From: a virus
Virus record (IMG/VR): IMGVR_UViG_3300048035_000135
Location: 1-64,000 of that record
DNA: 64,000 nt
Direction: 5' to 3' (one strand)
Part shown: piece by piece, positions 34,149 to 42,681 of the stretch
Layout: each line of letters starts with the position of its first letter
Position numbering within the stretch: position 1 is the stretch's first letter
Notes under the pieces: generated by a model
What the model saw: only the letters and a program-made list of their open reading frames with translations
Databases searched by the model: none
What the model was told of the DNA's origin: nothing
Position numbers and translations under genes: made by a program

Positions 34149-34993
34149 TTAAACACCCTTTTCAATTCAGATTTAAGTTCGTGATATCTAAGTAGTGATA
34201 AAATTTGAGATTCTGTAATTACTTTAGCTGCTTTTAACTTACTAATGAGTTTTAATACTTCATTTACTTTAATCTTAGTAACAGTATCTGTAACTTTTAC
34301 ATTTTCAATTTCTTTTTTAAGTAAATTACACTCTCTTATTACAAATTTCTTTAATTTTTGAGAATTATCTACTGAGTTGATGTATTCTCTCAAAATATTT
34401 TGTTGTTTATCAGTAAGATTTGTATATTTGTTGTTAAAATTCTCAACTAACATCTTCCATGCTAACAATCTCACCTCTTTTGGTTGTTTAGAATAATCTT
34501 CGTTAATGGTAGATGTTACTTTATCTTCTGATTTAGAATTGTTTGTTAACGATTCTAACAATGTTGATTTACATTCTACATATTCCTTTGGATTATCAGA
34601 TGTAGTATGTTCAAATAATTTATATATAGATGCATTTGCTTTATAGTTAGATACTCTATACTTAAAGAAATCTTCTAAAACAAAATTTTTCTTAATAGCT
34701 TTGATTAAATTGTACTTCTGTCTATTTAAAACAGATTCGTTTAATTTTTTTCTTTCACTAAGTATGATGTTTACAAACTCAGATGCTTTATACTCTGAAG
34801 AAAATGATTCTTCAATAAATACTTTATATAATTTAAGTTCCTTAGCTAATTCTGTACTCTTACCAAAGTGCTCTCTTATAATGTAAGTAGCTCTTGAATC
34901 TTTATTGTTCAAAGTATCGGTACTGATTTGTCTTACCAATAATTCGAATAAGATTCCTGTATTTTTGTACTTACTATGTTTCAATTTCTTCAT
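34145..34993 (-). CDS. Conserved head-module protein, 282 aa
   Basis: Begins MKKLKHSKYKNTGILFELLVRQISTDTLN, a signature I associate with an uncharacterised protein encoded after the portal gene in many marine myoviruses. The rest is alpha-helical and lysine-rich (LRYHELKSELKRVFK at the end), with LNE-S and INE-D as possible protease sites. It has a late-type element 42 bases upstream and a strong GAGGA site. A core or portal-associated assembly role is likely from position; no catalytic motif is visible. Confidence 0.7.
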   Translation of the reverse strand: MKKLKHSKYKNTGILFELLVRQISTDTLNNKDSRATYIIREHFGKSTELAKELKLYKVFIEESFSSEYKASEFVNIILSERKKLNESVLNRQKYNLIKAIKKNFVLEDFFKYRVSNYKANASIYKLFEHTTSDNPKEYVECKSTLLESLTNNSKSEDKVTSTINEDYSKQPKEVRLLAWKMLVENFNNKYTNLTDKQQNILREYINSVDNSQKLKKFVIRECNLLKKEIENVKVTDTVTKIKVNEVLKLISKLKAAKVITESQILSLLRYHELKSELKRVFK

Positions 34994-35034
34994 TTGTTTC
35001 CTCAGTTTTCGATAAAAGCAACTATATATTTTGT

Positions 35035-35043
35035 TATAAATAT
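35035..35043 (-). promoter_or_regulatory. Late-type promoter element ATATTTATA
   Basis: Coding strand AATATTTATAACAA between the portal stop and the 282-residue gene. Probably drives the unit from the 282-residue gene through the protease and polyproteins. Confidence 0.65.
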
Positions 35044-35050
35044 TATATTT

Positions 35051-36922
35051 TTAAGAATCCAATATGTTTTTCTCATCCAATAATGATAAACTTTCATCAT
35101 TGGTGTCCTCTTTTAACGATTCTATTATTATTTTTTTGGTTTTTCTATTAGATTTCATACGTCCAATAACTGCATCAATCTGTTCTTGATTGATAACGGA
35201 AGTAGCGTTATATCCTTCAGGTCTTATATCAATACTTTTGTTACCTAAAGGGTCTCTACCGAATGGTGATTTATCTTTACCATACGTTCCACCTTCCTTA
35301 GGTCTACCAGCACCTTCAAATCCCCCTTCAGGAGCTCCACCTTTGTTTTCACCGAATGCCCCACCAGCATCACCACCACCTTCTTGTGTTGTTAGTGCTG
35401 CTAAATCATGTGGTGTACCAAATGATTCTCCAGTCTTAACTGGGTCATTACCTTCTTGCTCAATCTGTTCGTGTCTGAATCCTAATTTCAAATCATTGAT
35501 AACTTTGAATTGTTCTTCTTTCCATTCATCTTCACTCATATTAAAGATGTTTTTGTAAACCCACTCTTGTGATACCATTCTTAAATCTTTGATATCACTT
35601 GCTAATGATACTTTTTCAGACCAAAGGTTTGCTTTTTCTTGCTCATAAATAATAGATGGAGTAGTAAGTTCTAATTCAAAGTTTACCAACTCTTCATCTG
35701 TATAACCTTGTGAGTATAAGTGTACAATTGCAATCTTAGTTAATTCTGAAAGTACAATCTTTTGGATTCTTTCTACAGAACGAGCAAATCTAATATCTTC
35801 TTGCGCTAATGTTGCTTTACCTTCAACACCTTCTTCGTATCCAATAAATGCTTTTGGAACTTTAAGTGCTGCCATCATTCTGTTTCTTAGGTATTCGATA
35901 TCATCAATACCACCAAACTCCATTCCACTTAGAGAATCAATCTCAGTACCACTTTGTCCACCTCTAACAGGTAAATAGTAATCTTCCAACATATTCTGCA
36001 TATTGAATTTAAGATTGTAATCACCAGTAGTTTCATCAATGTATGGAGTTTTCTTCATCTGGTCGATGATGTTACTCATATATGAATCAACCTCAGCAGG
36101 TGGAATATTACCAATATCAATTTTGAAAATTCTCTTTTCAGGTGCTCTCATAATTCGATGAATCATCATCGCATCTTCCATAAGAGTTAATTGTTTCCAA
36201 GTCTTTCTTGCACCTTCTAACAATGAACGTCCATAAGGTAGGAAGTTTGTATCTGTTAATAATCTGAAATGTGCTACTTGGAATGATTCTAAAAACTTAG
36301 TGTTGTTTCTTTGTGAAATTGCATTTGTGTTTTGTTCTTCAACCTCAAATCTTACTGAATAAGGATTATCTAAATCATATCCTTCTTCTCTTCTCGTTTC
36401 ATATGCCGATAGTGGTTGTGCGTTTACAACACCTAACTCATCATCAATATCTAAGTAAAGATAGTAATCACCATATTTGTTCATACCTCTTACCCAAGAC
36501 CATAAGTTGAACTCAATGTTCAATACATCATAGAATAAGTTTCTTAATGTTTTCTTTAATTTTTCATCAGATGATTTAACTCTAAGTACATCACCCATAT
36601 CGTTTTTAAGTGTACACTCATCTGAGTATATATCTAAGATTGATGAGATAATAGAATCTTTATCCATTGCCTCATAATCTGTATATAGTTCTAATTTATT
36701 CGAATGGTAGTTAAATCTTTCATTGTATGTTTGCCAATTCTTTCTTGAGTTAGAACCATGCAATCTTCCATACCTATCATAGTAAGCTGAACCTCTTCTA
36801 TTACCATCACTTTGTAATCTTGAAGAATCAACAACTTTTAATTTATCTTTACCGACTCTTCTAACAACTACCTGAGTTGAGAATAGTCTCTTTAATCTAC
36901 CGAATAATGAAGTATCTGCCAT
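35051..36922 (-). CDS. gp20: Portal protein (gp20-like), 623 aa
   Basis: Dodecameric DNA gate at the head vertex. Family landmarks are YNERFNYHSNKLELYTDYEAMD near residue 65, SGMEFGGIDDIEYLRNRMMAAL near 330, and KVPKAFIGYEEGVEGKATLAQ, then DIRFARSVERIQKIV near 355-385. Longer than T4 gp20 (524) because of a glycine-rich stretch (residues about 510-560, GGGDAGGAFGENKGG) and a variable C-terminus. It follows the terminase and starts from its own late-type element 31 bases upstream. Confidence 0.95.
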   Translation of the reverse strand: MADTSLFGRLKRLFSTQVVVRRVGKDKLKVVDSSRLQSDGNRRGSAYYDRYGRLHGSNSRKNWQTYNERFNYHSNKLELYTDYEAMDKDSIISSILDIYSDECTLKNDMGDVLRVKSSDEKLKKTLRNLFYDVLNIEFNLWSWVRGMNKYGDYYLYLDIDDELGVVNAQPLSAYETRREEGYDLDNPYSVRFEVEEQNTNAISQRNNTKFLESFQVAHFRLLTDTNFLPYGRSLLEGARKTWKQLTLMEDAMMIHRIMRAPEKRIFKIDIGNIPPAEVDSYMSNIIDQMKKTPYIDETTGDYNLKFNMQNMLEDYYLPVRGGQSGTEIDSLSGMEFGGIDDIEYLRNRMMAALKVPKAFIGYEEGVEGKATLAQEDIRFARSVERIQKIVLSELTKIAIVHLYSQGYTDEELVNFELELTTPSIIYEQEKANLWSEKVSLASDIKDLRMVSQEWVYKNIFNMSEDEWKEEQFKVINDLKLGFRHEQIEQEGNDPVKTGESFGTPHDLAALTTQEGGGDAGGAFGENKGGAPEGGFEGAGRPKEGGTYGKDKSPFGRDPLGNKSIDIRPEGYNATSVINQEQIDAVIGRMKSNRKTKKIIIESLKEDTNDESLSLLDEKNILDS

Positions 36923-36952
36923 AATGTTTTTCTTTTATATACTACTACAATA

Positions 36953-36962
36953 TATAAATATA
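36953..36962 (-). promoter_or_regulatory. Late-type promoter element TATATTTATA
   Basis: Coding strand TTGTATATTTATATA, 30 bases upstream of the portal ATG and just after the terminase stop. Confidence 0.7.
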
Positions 36963-36988
36963 CAAAAAATATTTTTAATATCCAAATT

Positions 36989-38557
36989 TTATAGTAACCA
37001 ACTTATATCCTCATCACCTCTACCAGTATTAATCTTCCAAGCATCTTTTGCTTTAGATTGATTTGTTTTAAAAACACCCTGCTTAGATGTTAAGGATAAT
37101 GCTCTTTTATTTAATTCGATTCCCTGCTGTCTTAATTTAAGTGCCGTATCTCTTACCCAAAGTCCTGTTGAAAATGATAATACTAAATCATCATTATAAC
37201 CTTGTTGAGCTTCAGCTCTATTACCATTCCATATAAAAACAAAAAGTTCATCAATCAATCGTTTAGAACGAACAATCGGAACTCTTTCTCTCATATAAGT
37301 ATCTAACTTTGAGATAACTAATGGACGTGTTCTACTTGTCATTGAAAAACCAGGTACCATTTGTGATTTATCTTTTAAATCATATGCTTTTTGTAAATGA
37401 ATATCTTCATCTACATATCCAAACTCTTTGTATGAATAATATAAGTTTTTGTAATTTCTATCTATTGCTTCTTGGATTACTGCCCAACCAATATTTGCGT
37501 TCTCAATCACTAATAGAGCATCGTTCCATTCAGTTGCAACATTTACTAACATATTACCATAATCTTTAGTACCTATCTTACCTTTATATTCTGCTACTTG
37601 CTCTACACTTTCTACATCAAATACGTGAAACGCTGAATAATCTGCACCATCACCTCTCGCAACATCGGCAACCACTACATAATCTTTTGTATAGTTTGGT
37701 TGTGACCATAACCAATAATTACCATCGTATCCTCGTTTCTCTACTGGGTCTTGAACATGGGTTTCTTCATACCATTGTAGAAGTTGTCCATCTACGACTG
37801 TGTAACCAGATGAAATAAAATCACAATCACATTCTTGTGCTGCCATCTTCTCACCTAAGAGTTGAGTTTGTTCTGCTCTCCACTTATCATTTCTTTCAGG
37901 ATGTACAGTCCAATGAAGTTTGATTGGATTCCATCCATCACCCTCTTCACCTTTAATCCAAGTTTTATGAAAGAAGTTACCAACACCATTTGGAGTTGAT
38001 AATACGATTGCCTTTCCACCAGTTGATAATGTAGATTGAGCTGATGCCCATATCTCATCAATACCTTTAATAAATGCACCCTCATCTATAATCAACATTG
38101 ATAATGCTTCAGAACGACCTGCATCACCACTAGCTGATGTTGCTTTGATTGTTGAACCATTTCGTAATCGTAAGGATAGTTTGTTATCTTCTTCAGTATC
38201 ACCCCTTAACCAACTCGGTAAGTTTTCATGCATATACCTAACCTTAGTAACTAAGTTTTTAGCTACCTCTTGCTTAGTTGCGATTACCAATATATTTTTA
38301 TCATCGTGGAATAACATCATCCATAAAGAATAACCAGCGGATAATGTTGAGATACCTAATTGACGGGATTTAAGAATTACATTATATCTATGTTTATCTA
38401 ACTCACCCATTACATCTTCTTGAAATGGATACAAATCAAAAAGTATCTTACCTCTCTTTGGGTGTTGAATGTAACAATACTTTTTAAAAAAGTAAACTGG
38501 GTTTTTAGCACATTTAACGTACTCTTCCCTAATAAGTTCTTTTATGTTTTTGCTCAT
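36989..38557 (-). CDS. gp17: Terminase large subunit (gp17-like), 522 aa
   Basis: Packaging ATPase and nuclease. Start is ATG 38557 (MSKNIKELIREEY), overlapping the upstream stop as ATGA with GGGAAAG before it; the in-frame TTG at 38575 is rejected. Walker A-type SRQLGIST is at residues 64-71, Walker B MLIIDEGAF near 155, and a C-motif VLSTP near 190. The RNase H-like nuclease starts VVVADVARGDGADYSAF near 295, with LLVIENANIGW near 340 and a late acidic YNDDLVLSFS near 465. Shorter than T4 gp17 (610). No small terminase subunit was recognised nearby. Confidence 0.95.
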   Translation of the reverse strand: MSKNIKELIREEYVKCAKNPVYFFKKYCYIQHPKRGKILFDLYPFQEDVMGELDKHRYNVILKSRQLGISTLSAGYSLWMMLFHDDKNILVIATKQEVAKNLVTKVRYMHENLPSWLRGDTEEDNKLSLRLRNGSTIKATSASGDAGRSEALSMLIIDEGAFIKGIDEIWASAQSTLSTGGKAIVLSTPNGVGNFFHKTWIKGEEGDGWNPIKLHWTVHPERNDKWRAEQTQLLGEKMAAQECDCDFISSGYTVVDGQLLQWYEETHVQDPVEKRGYDGNYWLWSQPNYTKDYVVVADVARGDGADYSAFHVFDVESVEQVAEYKGKIGTKDYGNMLVNVATEWNDALLVIENANIGWAVIQEAIDRNYKNLYYSYKEFGYVDEDIHLQKAYDLKDKSQMVPGFSMTSRTRPLVISKLDTYMRERVPIVRSKRLIDELFVFIWNGNRAEAQQGYNDDLVLSFSTGLWVRDTALKLRQQGIELNKRALSLTSKQGVFKTNQSKAKDAWKINTGRGDEDISWLL

Positions 38558-39153
38558 TTCTTTCCCAATTTCCAAAGAAACTGAGTTGATATGATTGGTT
38601 GAAATTGGTCGTTTAATCCAATACCTAATCCAAACGCCTGCTTCTTTCTCGTTCTGTATAATATAGAACCACCAACATAGTTAAATTGTTTTGATGTTCC
38701 ATTTAATCCGAATCCTACATAGAATTCTCTTGGATTTATGTATTCAGTTTGAGTTACAGTAGTTGTAGGTATTATAAGTTCTGATTCAACTAACCTATTG
38801 AAGAGTGTGTTTTTCCATATTGTATCTGTGATGGTTACGAAACCTAATGAATCTAATTCAATCTTATCAACAAACACATTTTTAGCGTAATAATCTTTTA
38901 GAACTTCTAAAGTATCAATTGGAGTATTTACTAAAATAGAATCAACTTGTGTAACTATTTTTGTTTTCCATTTAGGAACATAAACTTTCTTGTCTATGGT
39001 AATTGTATCGTATTTCGTTTCTACCTTTGTAACAATAGTAGGCTCGGATGGGGTAATTTCTCCCCCATCTCCACTACATTGTCTAAGTAATAATATTACA
39101 ATTATTAAAACTAAGATTATTAGATTTCTAATATCTCCGAAATACTTTTTCAT
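38554..39153 (-). CDS. Membrane-anchored beta-rich protein, 199 aa
   Basis: Residues 10-27 are a strongly hydrophobic segment (NLIILVLIIVILLLRQC) ending at a cysteine followed by SGDGGE. This could be a plain membrane anchor or a lipoprotein signal. The Cys followed by acidic residues resembles Bacteroidota surface-lipoprotein signals, although R-Q before Cys is a poor lipobox. The remainder is beta-strand rich, ending with barrel-like strands (EFYVGFGLNGTSKQFNYVGGSILYRTRKKQAFGLGIGLN). It sits between a second membrane protein and the terminase. A lysis (outer spanin-like) or envelope-modifying role is possible, not shown. Confidence 0.65.
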   Translation of the reverse strand: MKKYFGDIRNLIILVLIIVILLLRQCSGDGGEITPSEPTIVTKVETKYDTITIDKKVYVPKWKTKIVTQVDSILVNTPIDTLEVLKDYYAKNVFVDKIELDSLGFVTITDTIWKNTLFNRLVESELIIPTTTVTQTEYINPREFYVGFGLNGTSKQFNYVGGSILYRTRKKQAFGLGIGLNDQFQPIISTQFLWKLGKK

Positions 39154-39161
39154 CGGCCACC

Positions 39162-39488
39162 TTATTTTTTAGTAGCTGATTTTCTTTTTGAAGGTTTTCT
39201 ACCTTTTCTGTTTCCACCTTTTGCAGCTTCAACAACATCTTTAGATTGTTTAGCTAAGTTTTTACCAGCAGCTTTAACGTCTTTGAGTTCTTCTTTAACT
39301 CTTTTAACTCTACGCTTAACTTCTGATTTTACTTCAGCTACATCTTCTTTGATATCTTCTACAGTATCTTCTACTACATCAGGAATAAAATCTCCATCTT
39401 TATCTTTGATTTTTCCTGTATATAATAATACTACATATGTTGCTACTGCAACTCCGATAACTAATGCTATGATTAATAATGTACTCAT
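39162..39488 (-). CDS. Membrane protein with coiled coil, 108 aa
   Basis: Residues 3-24 form an N-terminal transmembrane helix (LLIIALVIGVAVATYVVLLYTG). It is followed by KDKDGDFIPD, a DxDGDxxxD calcium-loop pattern of the thrombospondin type 3 kind. Then comes a long amphipathic helix (DTVEDIKEDVAEVKSEVKRR onward) and a very basic tail (RKGRKPSKRKSATKK). The build, one anchor plus a long coiled coil, resembles inner spanins or membrane scaffolds. It lies 8 bases upstream of the 199-residue membrane protein and has a late-type element 32 bases upstream, so both would be made late. Confidence 0.7.
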   Translation of the reverse strand: MSTLLIIALVIGVAVATYVVLLYTGKIKDKDGDFIPDVVEDTVEDIKEDVAEVKSEVKRRVKRVKEELKDVKAAGKNLAKQSKDVVEAAKGGNRKGRKPSKRKSATKK

Positions 39489-39520
39489 AATTTGCCTTTT
39501 TAAAATTAAACTTCTTATAC

Positions 39521-39529
39521 TATAAATAT
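39521..39529 (-). promoter_or_regulatory. Late-type promoter element ATATTTATA
   Basis: Coding strand ACCATATTTATAG upstream of the 108-residue membrane protein; probably drives the membrane pair and terminase. Confidence 0.65.
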
Positions 39530-39553
39530 GGTAATATATTTAATAAAACTATT

Positions 39554-41641
39554 TTACCAAGTTCTACACGCCCAATATCTTGCTTTCCACTTAGGGCCTG
39601 GATTATCACAATTCATTCTATCTCTAAATGCTTTTCTTCGAGCTGGGTCTGATTTTTTAATTCTCATTGTTTTCTCACCACCCTTGCCTTTGTGACCAAA
39701 GTTTACTTTCACTACATTACCTTTATCATTGTTAACATAAACTTTAAACTTCTTTACATCACCTTGCATAATTTTATTGAGTTCTACTTTTCTTCCTTGA
39801 TATTCTGCTTCGTTGATTGATTCGTGCATATCTTCGATAGTGGCTGCCATATCACCAATAGCCATAGTTACGTTTCCGTTTCTTTGGTATAGATAATACT
39901 TAACACCTTTTGGATTCTCTGGATTTTGTAGAATGATTCTTTCTACTTTTTGTTTACCAACTAAAGTTTTTCCTTTGGATACTACAAATTCCTTTTCAAC
40001 TCCACCTCTCATTGATGAACCATACTTAATCGTAATCTTATCACCTTTTTTGAGTTTATCGTAAACCTTTAATCTTTTTTTCATATCCATAGATTTGGCT
40101 TCGGTAAACAATGTTTCACCACTTTTTGATTCAACACTAATTTTTGCGTTTGGATATTTCTTTTGTAGAATCATAAATATAGCTGGAACTAATTGTGGAG
40201 TTTTTACTAACTCTTGATAAACCACCTTACCTTTTTCAGAAACCACTATAGTTGCTGGGTAGCTACCTTTTTTAGCTGCTTTATGAATCTCACCTCTAGT
40301 AGCTTCATCGATTGCTTTTGGATATGGAGTATTTTTAGCTAACTTCAAAAGAGCTTGTAAATCTGATGATTTATTTCTATTGTACTTATCTGCGTTCTTT
40401 TTATTTTTGAAGATAGCTGATACTTTCTTTCCGTTATCATCAATCATAATAATGATACCTTTTTTACCAAAGTGTCTTTCATCAGTTACAGATAATCCTT
40501 CTTCAACTTTCTCACCTGCTTTTAATGGTGCCATATCTTTATACATATTGTACAACCAATCCATAAAATCAGGAGTATTTTGGAATACTTTTCTATAATG
40601 TTTTTTGAATTTCTTTTTGAAATCTTCAAAATCTTTAGATGCATCAGCTAACAAATGAATGTTAGACATTACACCTTCTTCAATAGATTCTTTTGTAGTT
40701 CTCCATCCACCACCTGCTGCTTTGTATTGTTTAGCAGCCCAAGCATTAGCGTAAGCCGATGGATATACATCGAACTTTTGTTTAGCTTGTGATTTATAGT
40801 AAGACCATTTAGATGGATTTGTAGGAACATTCTTTTCTGTAAGTTCGATTACTCTTTCTTCTAACTTTTTACCTTCAACAGTTTTGGTAATTATATCAAC
40901 ATGCCCTTGAATATAGTGATGTTCTTTTTCCAATCCCATCATCTTTGCCATTTTCATAATGTTTTTTTGTAGATTCTTAGCTACCATTATGTAATCTTTT
41001 TCAGGTTTGTAACCATCTCTCTGAATATGTTCTTCTACAAAGAAAAGTACATCATGTAATCTTGCACTTCTTTCAGCCATATCCATATCAACACCTTTAG
41101 ATTCTATATCCATATATAGAGATGATGCGCCAGGACAAACGTGAAAGTATTTTGTGTGATAATTACCGATTCTAAAATCTTCTTTATCATTCTCATCTTC
41201 ATTTTGGCCACTCATAGTTTCGTATTCATATGAATGAGTTACTTCATTGATGAATTTATTTACAAACATTCTAATGTTTTCATTCATACCTTCTTTTAGT
41301 GAAGTAATTTTAGCACCTACAGGTCCACCAATAAACATCGATGCCCAATATGAAATAGCATCTATAATTTCATACCCATCCCATTTAGCTGCTTTAGCGA
41401 TTGGAACTCCGTGATTCATTTCTATTGAATCTTCCCATTCTCTTTTACCAGCGTGCTTAGCTTTATTCGCTTTAGGAAACATATTTGCTACTCTCTGAGA
41501 TTCAGAATGAAAGTTAGCATCTGTTAATGCACCTATTAGGATATGTTTTAATGCATGGTGTACTTCCGGCTCTGAACCTTTGTACCCTTTGAAGTATGCA
41601 TCTAAATCTTTTTTGACTTTTTTATTTAATCTGGTATTCAT
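39554..41641 (-). CDS. Modular virion-associated protein, 695 aa
   Basis: A chain of small domains. Residues about 1-110 are helical (HHALKHILIGALTDANFHSE). Residues about 280-320 carry KQKFDVYPSAYANAWAAKQYK and AGGGWR, a short module found in many phages. The C-terminal 85 residues (EYQGRKVELNKIMQGDVKKF, then RRKAFRDRMNCDNPGPKWKA and YWACRTW) form a cysteine-containing module common in marine phage proteins. Linkers IDE-A, FTE-A, INE-A and INE-V fit gp21-type cleavage. It follows the 141-residue gene by 2 bases. Packaging in the head is inferred, and no function is known. Confidence 0.6.
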   Translation of the reverse strand: MNTRLNKKVKKDLDAYFKGYKGSEPEVHHALKHILIGALTDANFHSESQRVANMFPKANKAKHAGKREWEDSIEMNHGVPIAKAAKWDGYEIIDAISYWASMFIGGPVGAKITSLKEGMNENIRMFVNKFINEVTHSYEYETMSGQNEDENDKEDFRIGNYHTKYFHVCPGASSLYMDIESKGVDMDMAERSARLHDVLFFVEEHIQRDGYKPEKDYIMVAKNLQKNIMKMAKMMGLEKEHHYIQGHVDIITKTVEGKKLEERVIELTEKNVPTNPSKWSYYKSQAKQKFDVYPSAYANAWAAKQYKAAGGGWRTTKESIEEGVMSNIHLLADASKDFEDFKKKFKKHYRKVFQNTPDFMDWLYNMYKDMAPLKAGEKVEEGLSVTDERHFGKKGIIIMIDDNGKKVSAIFKNKKNADKYNRNKSSDLQALLKLAKNTPYPKAIDEATRGEIHKAAKKGSYPATIVVSEKGKVVYQELVKTPQLVPAIFMILQKKYPNAKISVESKSGETLFTEAKSMDMKKRLKVYDKLKKGDKITIKYGSSMRGGVEKEFVVSKGKTLVGKQKVERIILQNPENPKGVKYYLYQRNGNVTMAIGDMAATIEDMHESINEAEYQGRKVELNKIMQGDVKKFKVYVNNDKGNVVKVNFGHKGKGGEKTMRIKKSDPARRKAFRDRMNCDNPGPKWKARYWACRTW

Positions 41642-41643
41642 TA

Positions 41644-42069
41644 TTATGCCCCTGTCTTACTATTAGTAGGTGATTTACCTTTGGTTCTATTTCCACCTTT
41701 TTTAGTATCACCTGCTTTCTTTTGGTCTGCTCGTTTTCTTCTTACAAATGCGGCTCTACCTTTCGGCCCTAACTTATTGGCTTTCTCTTTTGATAAACAA
41801 GCTGCATATGCATCACCTTTTTTACCATCACCACACTTACCTAACTTCTGGCCATCACTTCCGTATCTATCCCAGCCACCGCCATCGGTAGAACCTGTCT
41901 TACCTTTACCTAACCACTTTCTTAAATCTTCGTTCATAAGATTTTCTGTACAAAGATGTTCGTATAAATCAGACAAAGCAAATTCAACACATAATGTTGA
42001 ATCTGTTCCATTCGATGAATATGAATCAAATGATTCTTTTAAGAATTCTTTAATTTGATGTTTGTTCAT
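41644..42069 (-). CDS. Small basic protein with conserved Cys module, 141 aa
   Basis: N-terminus MNKHQIKEFLKESF looks like a capsid-targeting peptide with an LKE12-S cleavage site. Residues about 45-115 (NEDLRKWLGKGKTG, GGWDRYGSDGQKLGKCGDGK, AYAACLSKEKANKLGPKG, AFVRRKRA) resemble a cysteine-bearing domain I associate with the uncharacterised DUF5872-like family in phages. The C-terminus is lysine/glycine-rich. It overlaps the upstream gene by 20 bases in another frame and has an AGGAAAA site. DNA association within the head is plausible from its charge but unproven. Confidence 0.65.
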   Translation of the reverse strand: MNKHQIKEFLKESFDSYSSNGTDSTLCVEFALSDLYEHLCTENLMNEDLRKWLGKGKTGSTDGGGWDRYGSDGQKLGKCGDGKKGDAYAACLSKEKANKLGPKGRAAFVRRKRADQKKAGDTKKGGNRTKGKSPTNSKTGA

Positions 42070-42649
42070 TTTTAAGTTTTCCTATAAAGTTGTTTCTAAA
42101 GGTTTCAAAATCTTTATCAATTTTTTCTACCAACTCTTCTTCAGTCATACCTTCGGCCCATTCTTCAACAGAACCATCTTCATTTATGAATGAAGCTTTT
42201 AGAGTTGTTTTTAAAACTTCTTTTTCTAACTCAGCTTGTTTTAACCAAGCCTCAGCGTTAGCTAATAATTTCTTTCTTTCATATTCCTCATACTTACCTT
42301 CTAACTTTAATTTGTGTTCCATTTCTATAACACAATTTAAACACATACCATGTATAGCTTTCATTTTTAAATCAGCTGTACCTGGTTCGGTACAATTACA
42401 AGAACTATTTTCTTTGTTGCAGTTTGGAAAATCTTTTAATTCTTCTCTGAGTTTAGAAAGTTTTCCAACTTTAACTTTGTAACCTTTTCGTTGTTCCCAC
42501 TTTTGACCTTTATCATCAGTCCAAGTTTCCCCAACATCTCTTCTTTCTATAACCTTATCAGTAAATGAGATTGTTTTTTTTGTTTGGGTTTTATGCTTCC
42601 CATCCAACATCTCTTTTACTGCTTTTACATTCTTTAACTTATTTGACAT
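42050..42649 (-). CDS. Cysteine-cluster protein, 199 aa
   Basis: Residues about 76-108 carry a cysteine cluster (CNKENSSCNC, then GMCLNCVIEMEHKL), probably a zinc site. It is followed by a long charged helix (KYEEYERKKLLANAEAWLKQ). Residues 30-65 are a small beta unit (VIERRDVGETWTDDKGQKWE). The combination occurs in uncharacterised structural-region proteins of marine T4-like phages. A late-type element only 13 bases upstream of the ATG implies a very short leader, with no ribosome binding site. First gene of a three-gene unit with the 141- and 695-residue genes. Confidence 0.65.
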   Translation of the reverse strand: MSNKLKNVKAVKEMLDGKHKTQTKKTISFTDKVIERRDVGETWTDDKGQKWEQRKGYKVKVGKLSKLREELKDFPNCNKENSSCNCTEPGTADLKMKAIHGMCLNCVIEMEHKLKLEGKYEEYERKKLLANAEAWLKQAELEKEVLKTTLKASFINEDGSVEEWAEGMTEEELVEKIDKDFETFRNNFIGKLKNEQTSN

Positions 42650-42662
42650 AACTTTGTTTTTA

Positions 42663-42671
42663 TATAAATAT
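42663..42671 (-). promoter_or_regulatory. Late-type promoter element, very close to ATG
   Basis: Coding strand TTTCCATATTTATATAAAA, the same extended sequence as at 17002-17010, but only 13 bases before the ATG at 42649. The transcript would be nearly leaderless. Confidence 0.6.
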
Positions 42672-42681
42672 GGAAATTAAT

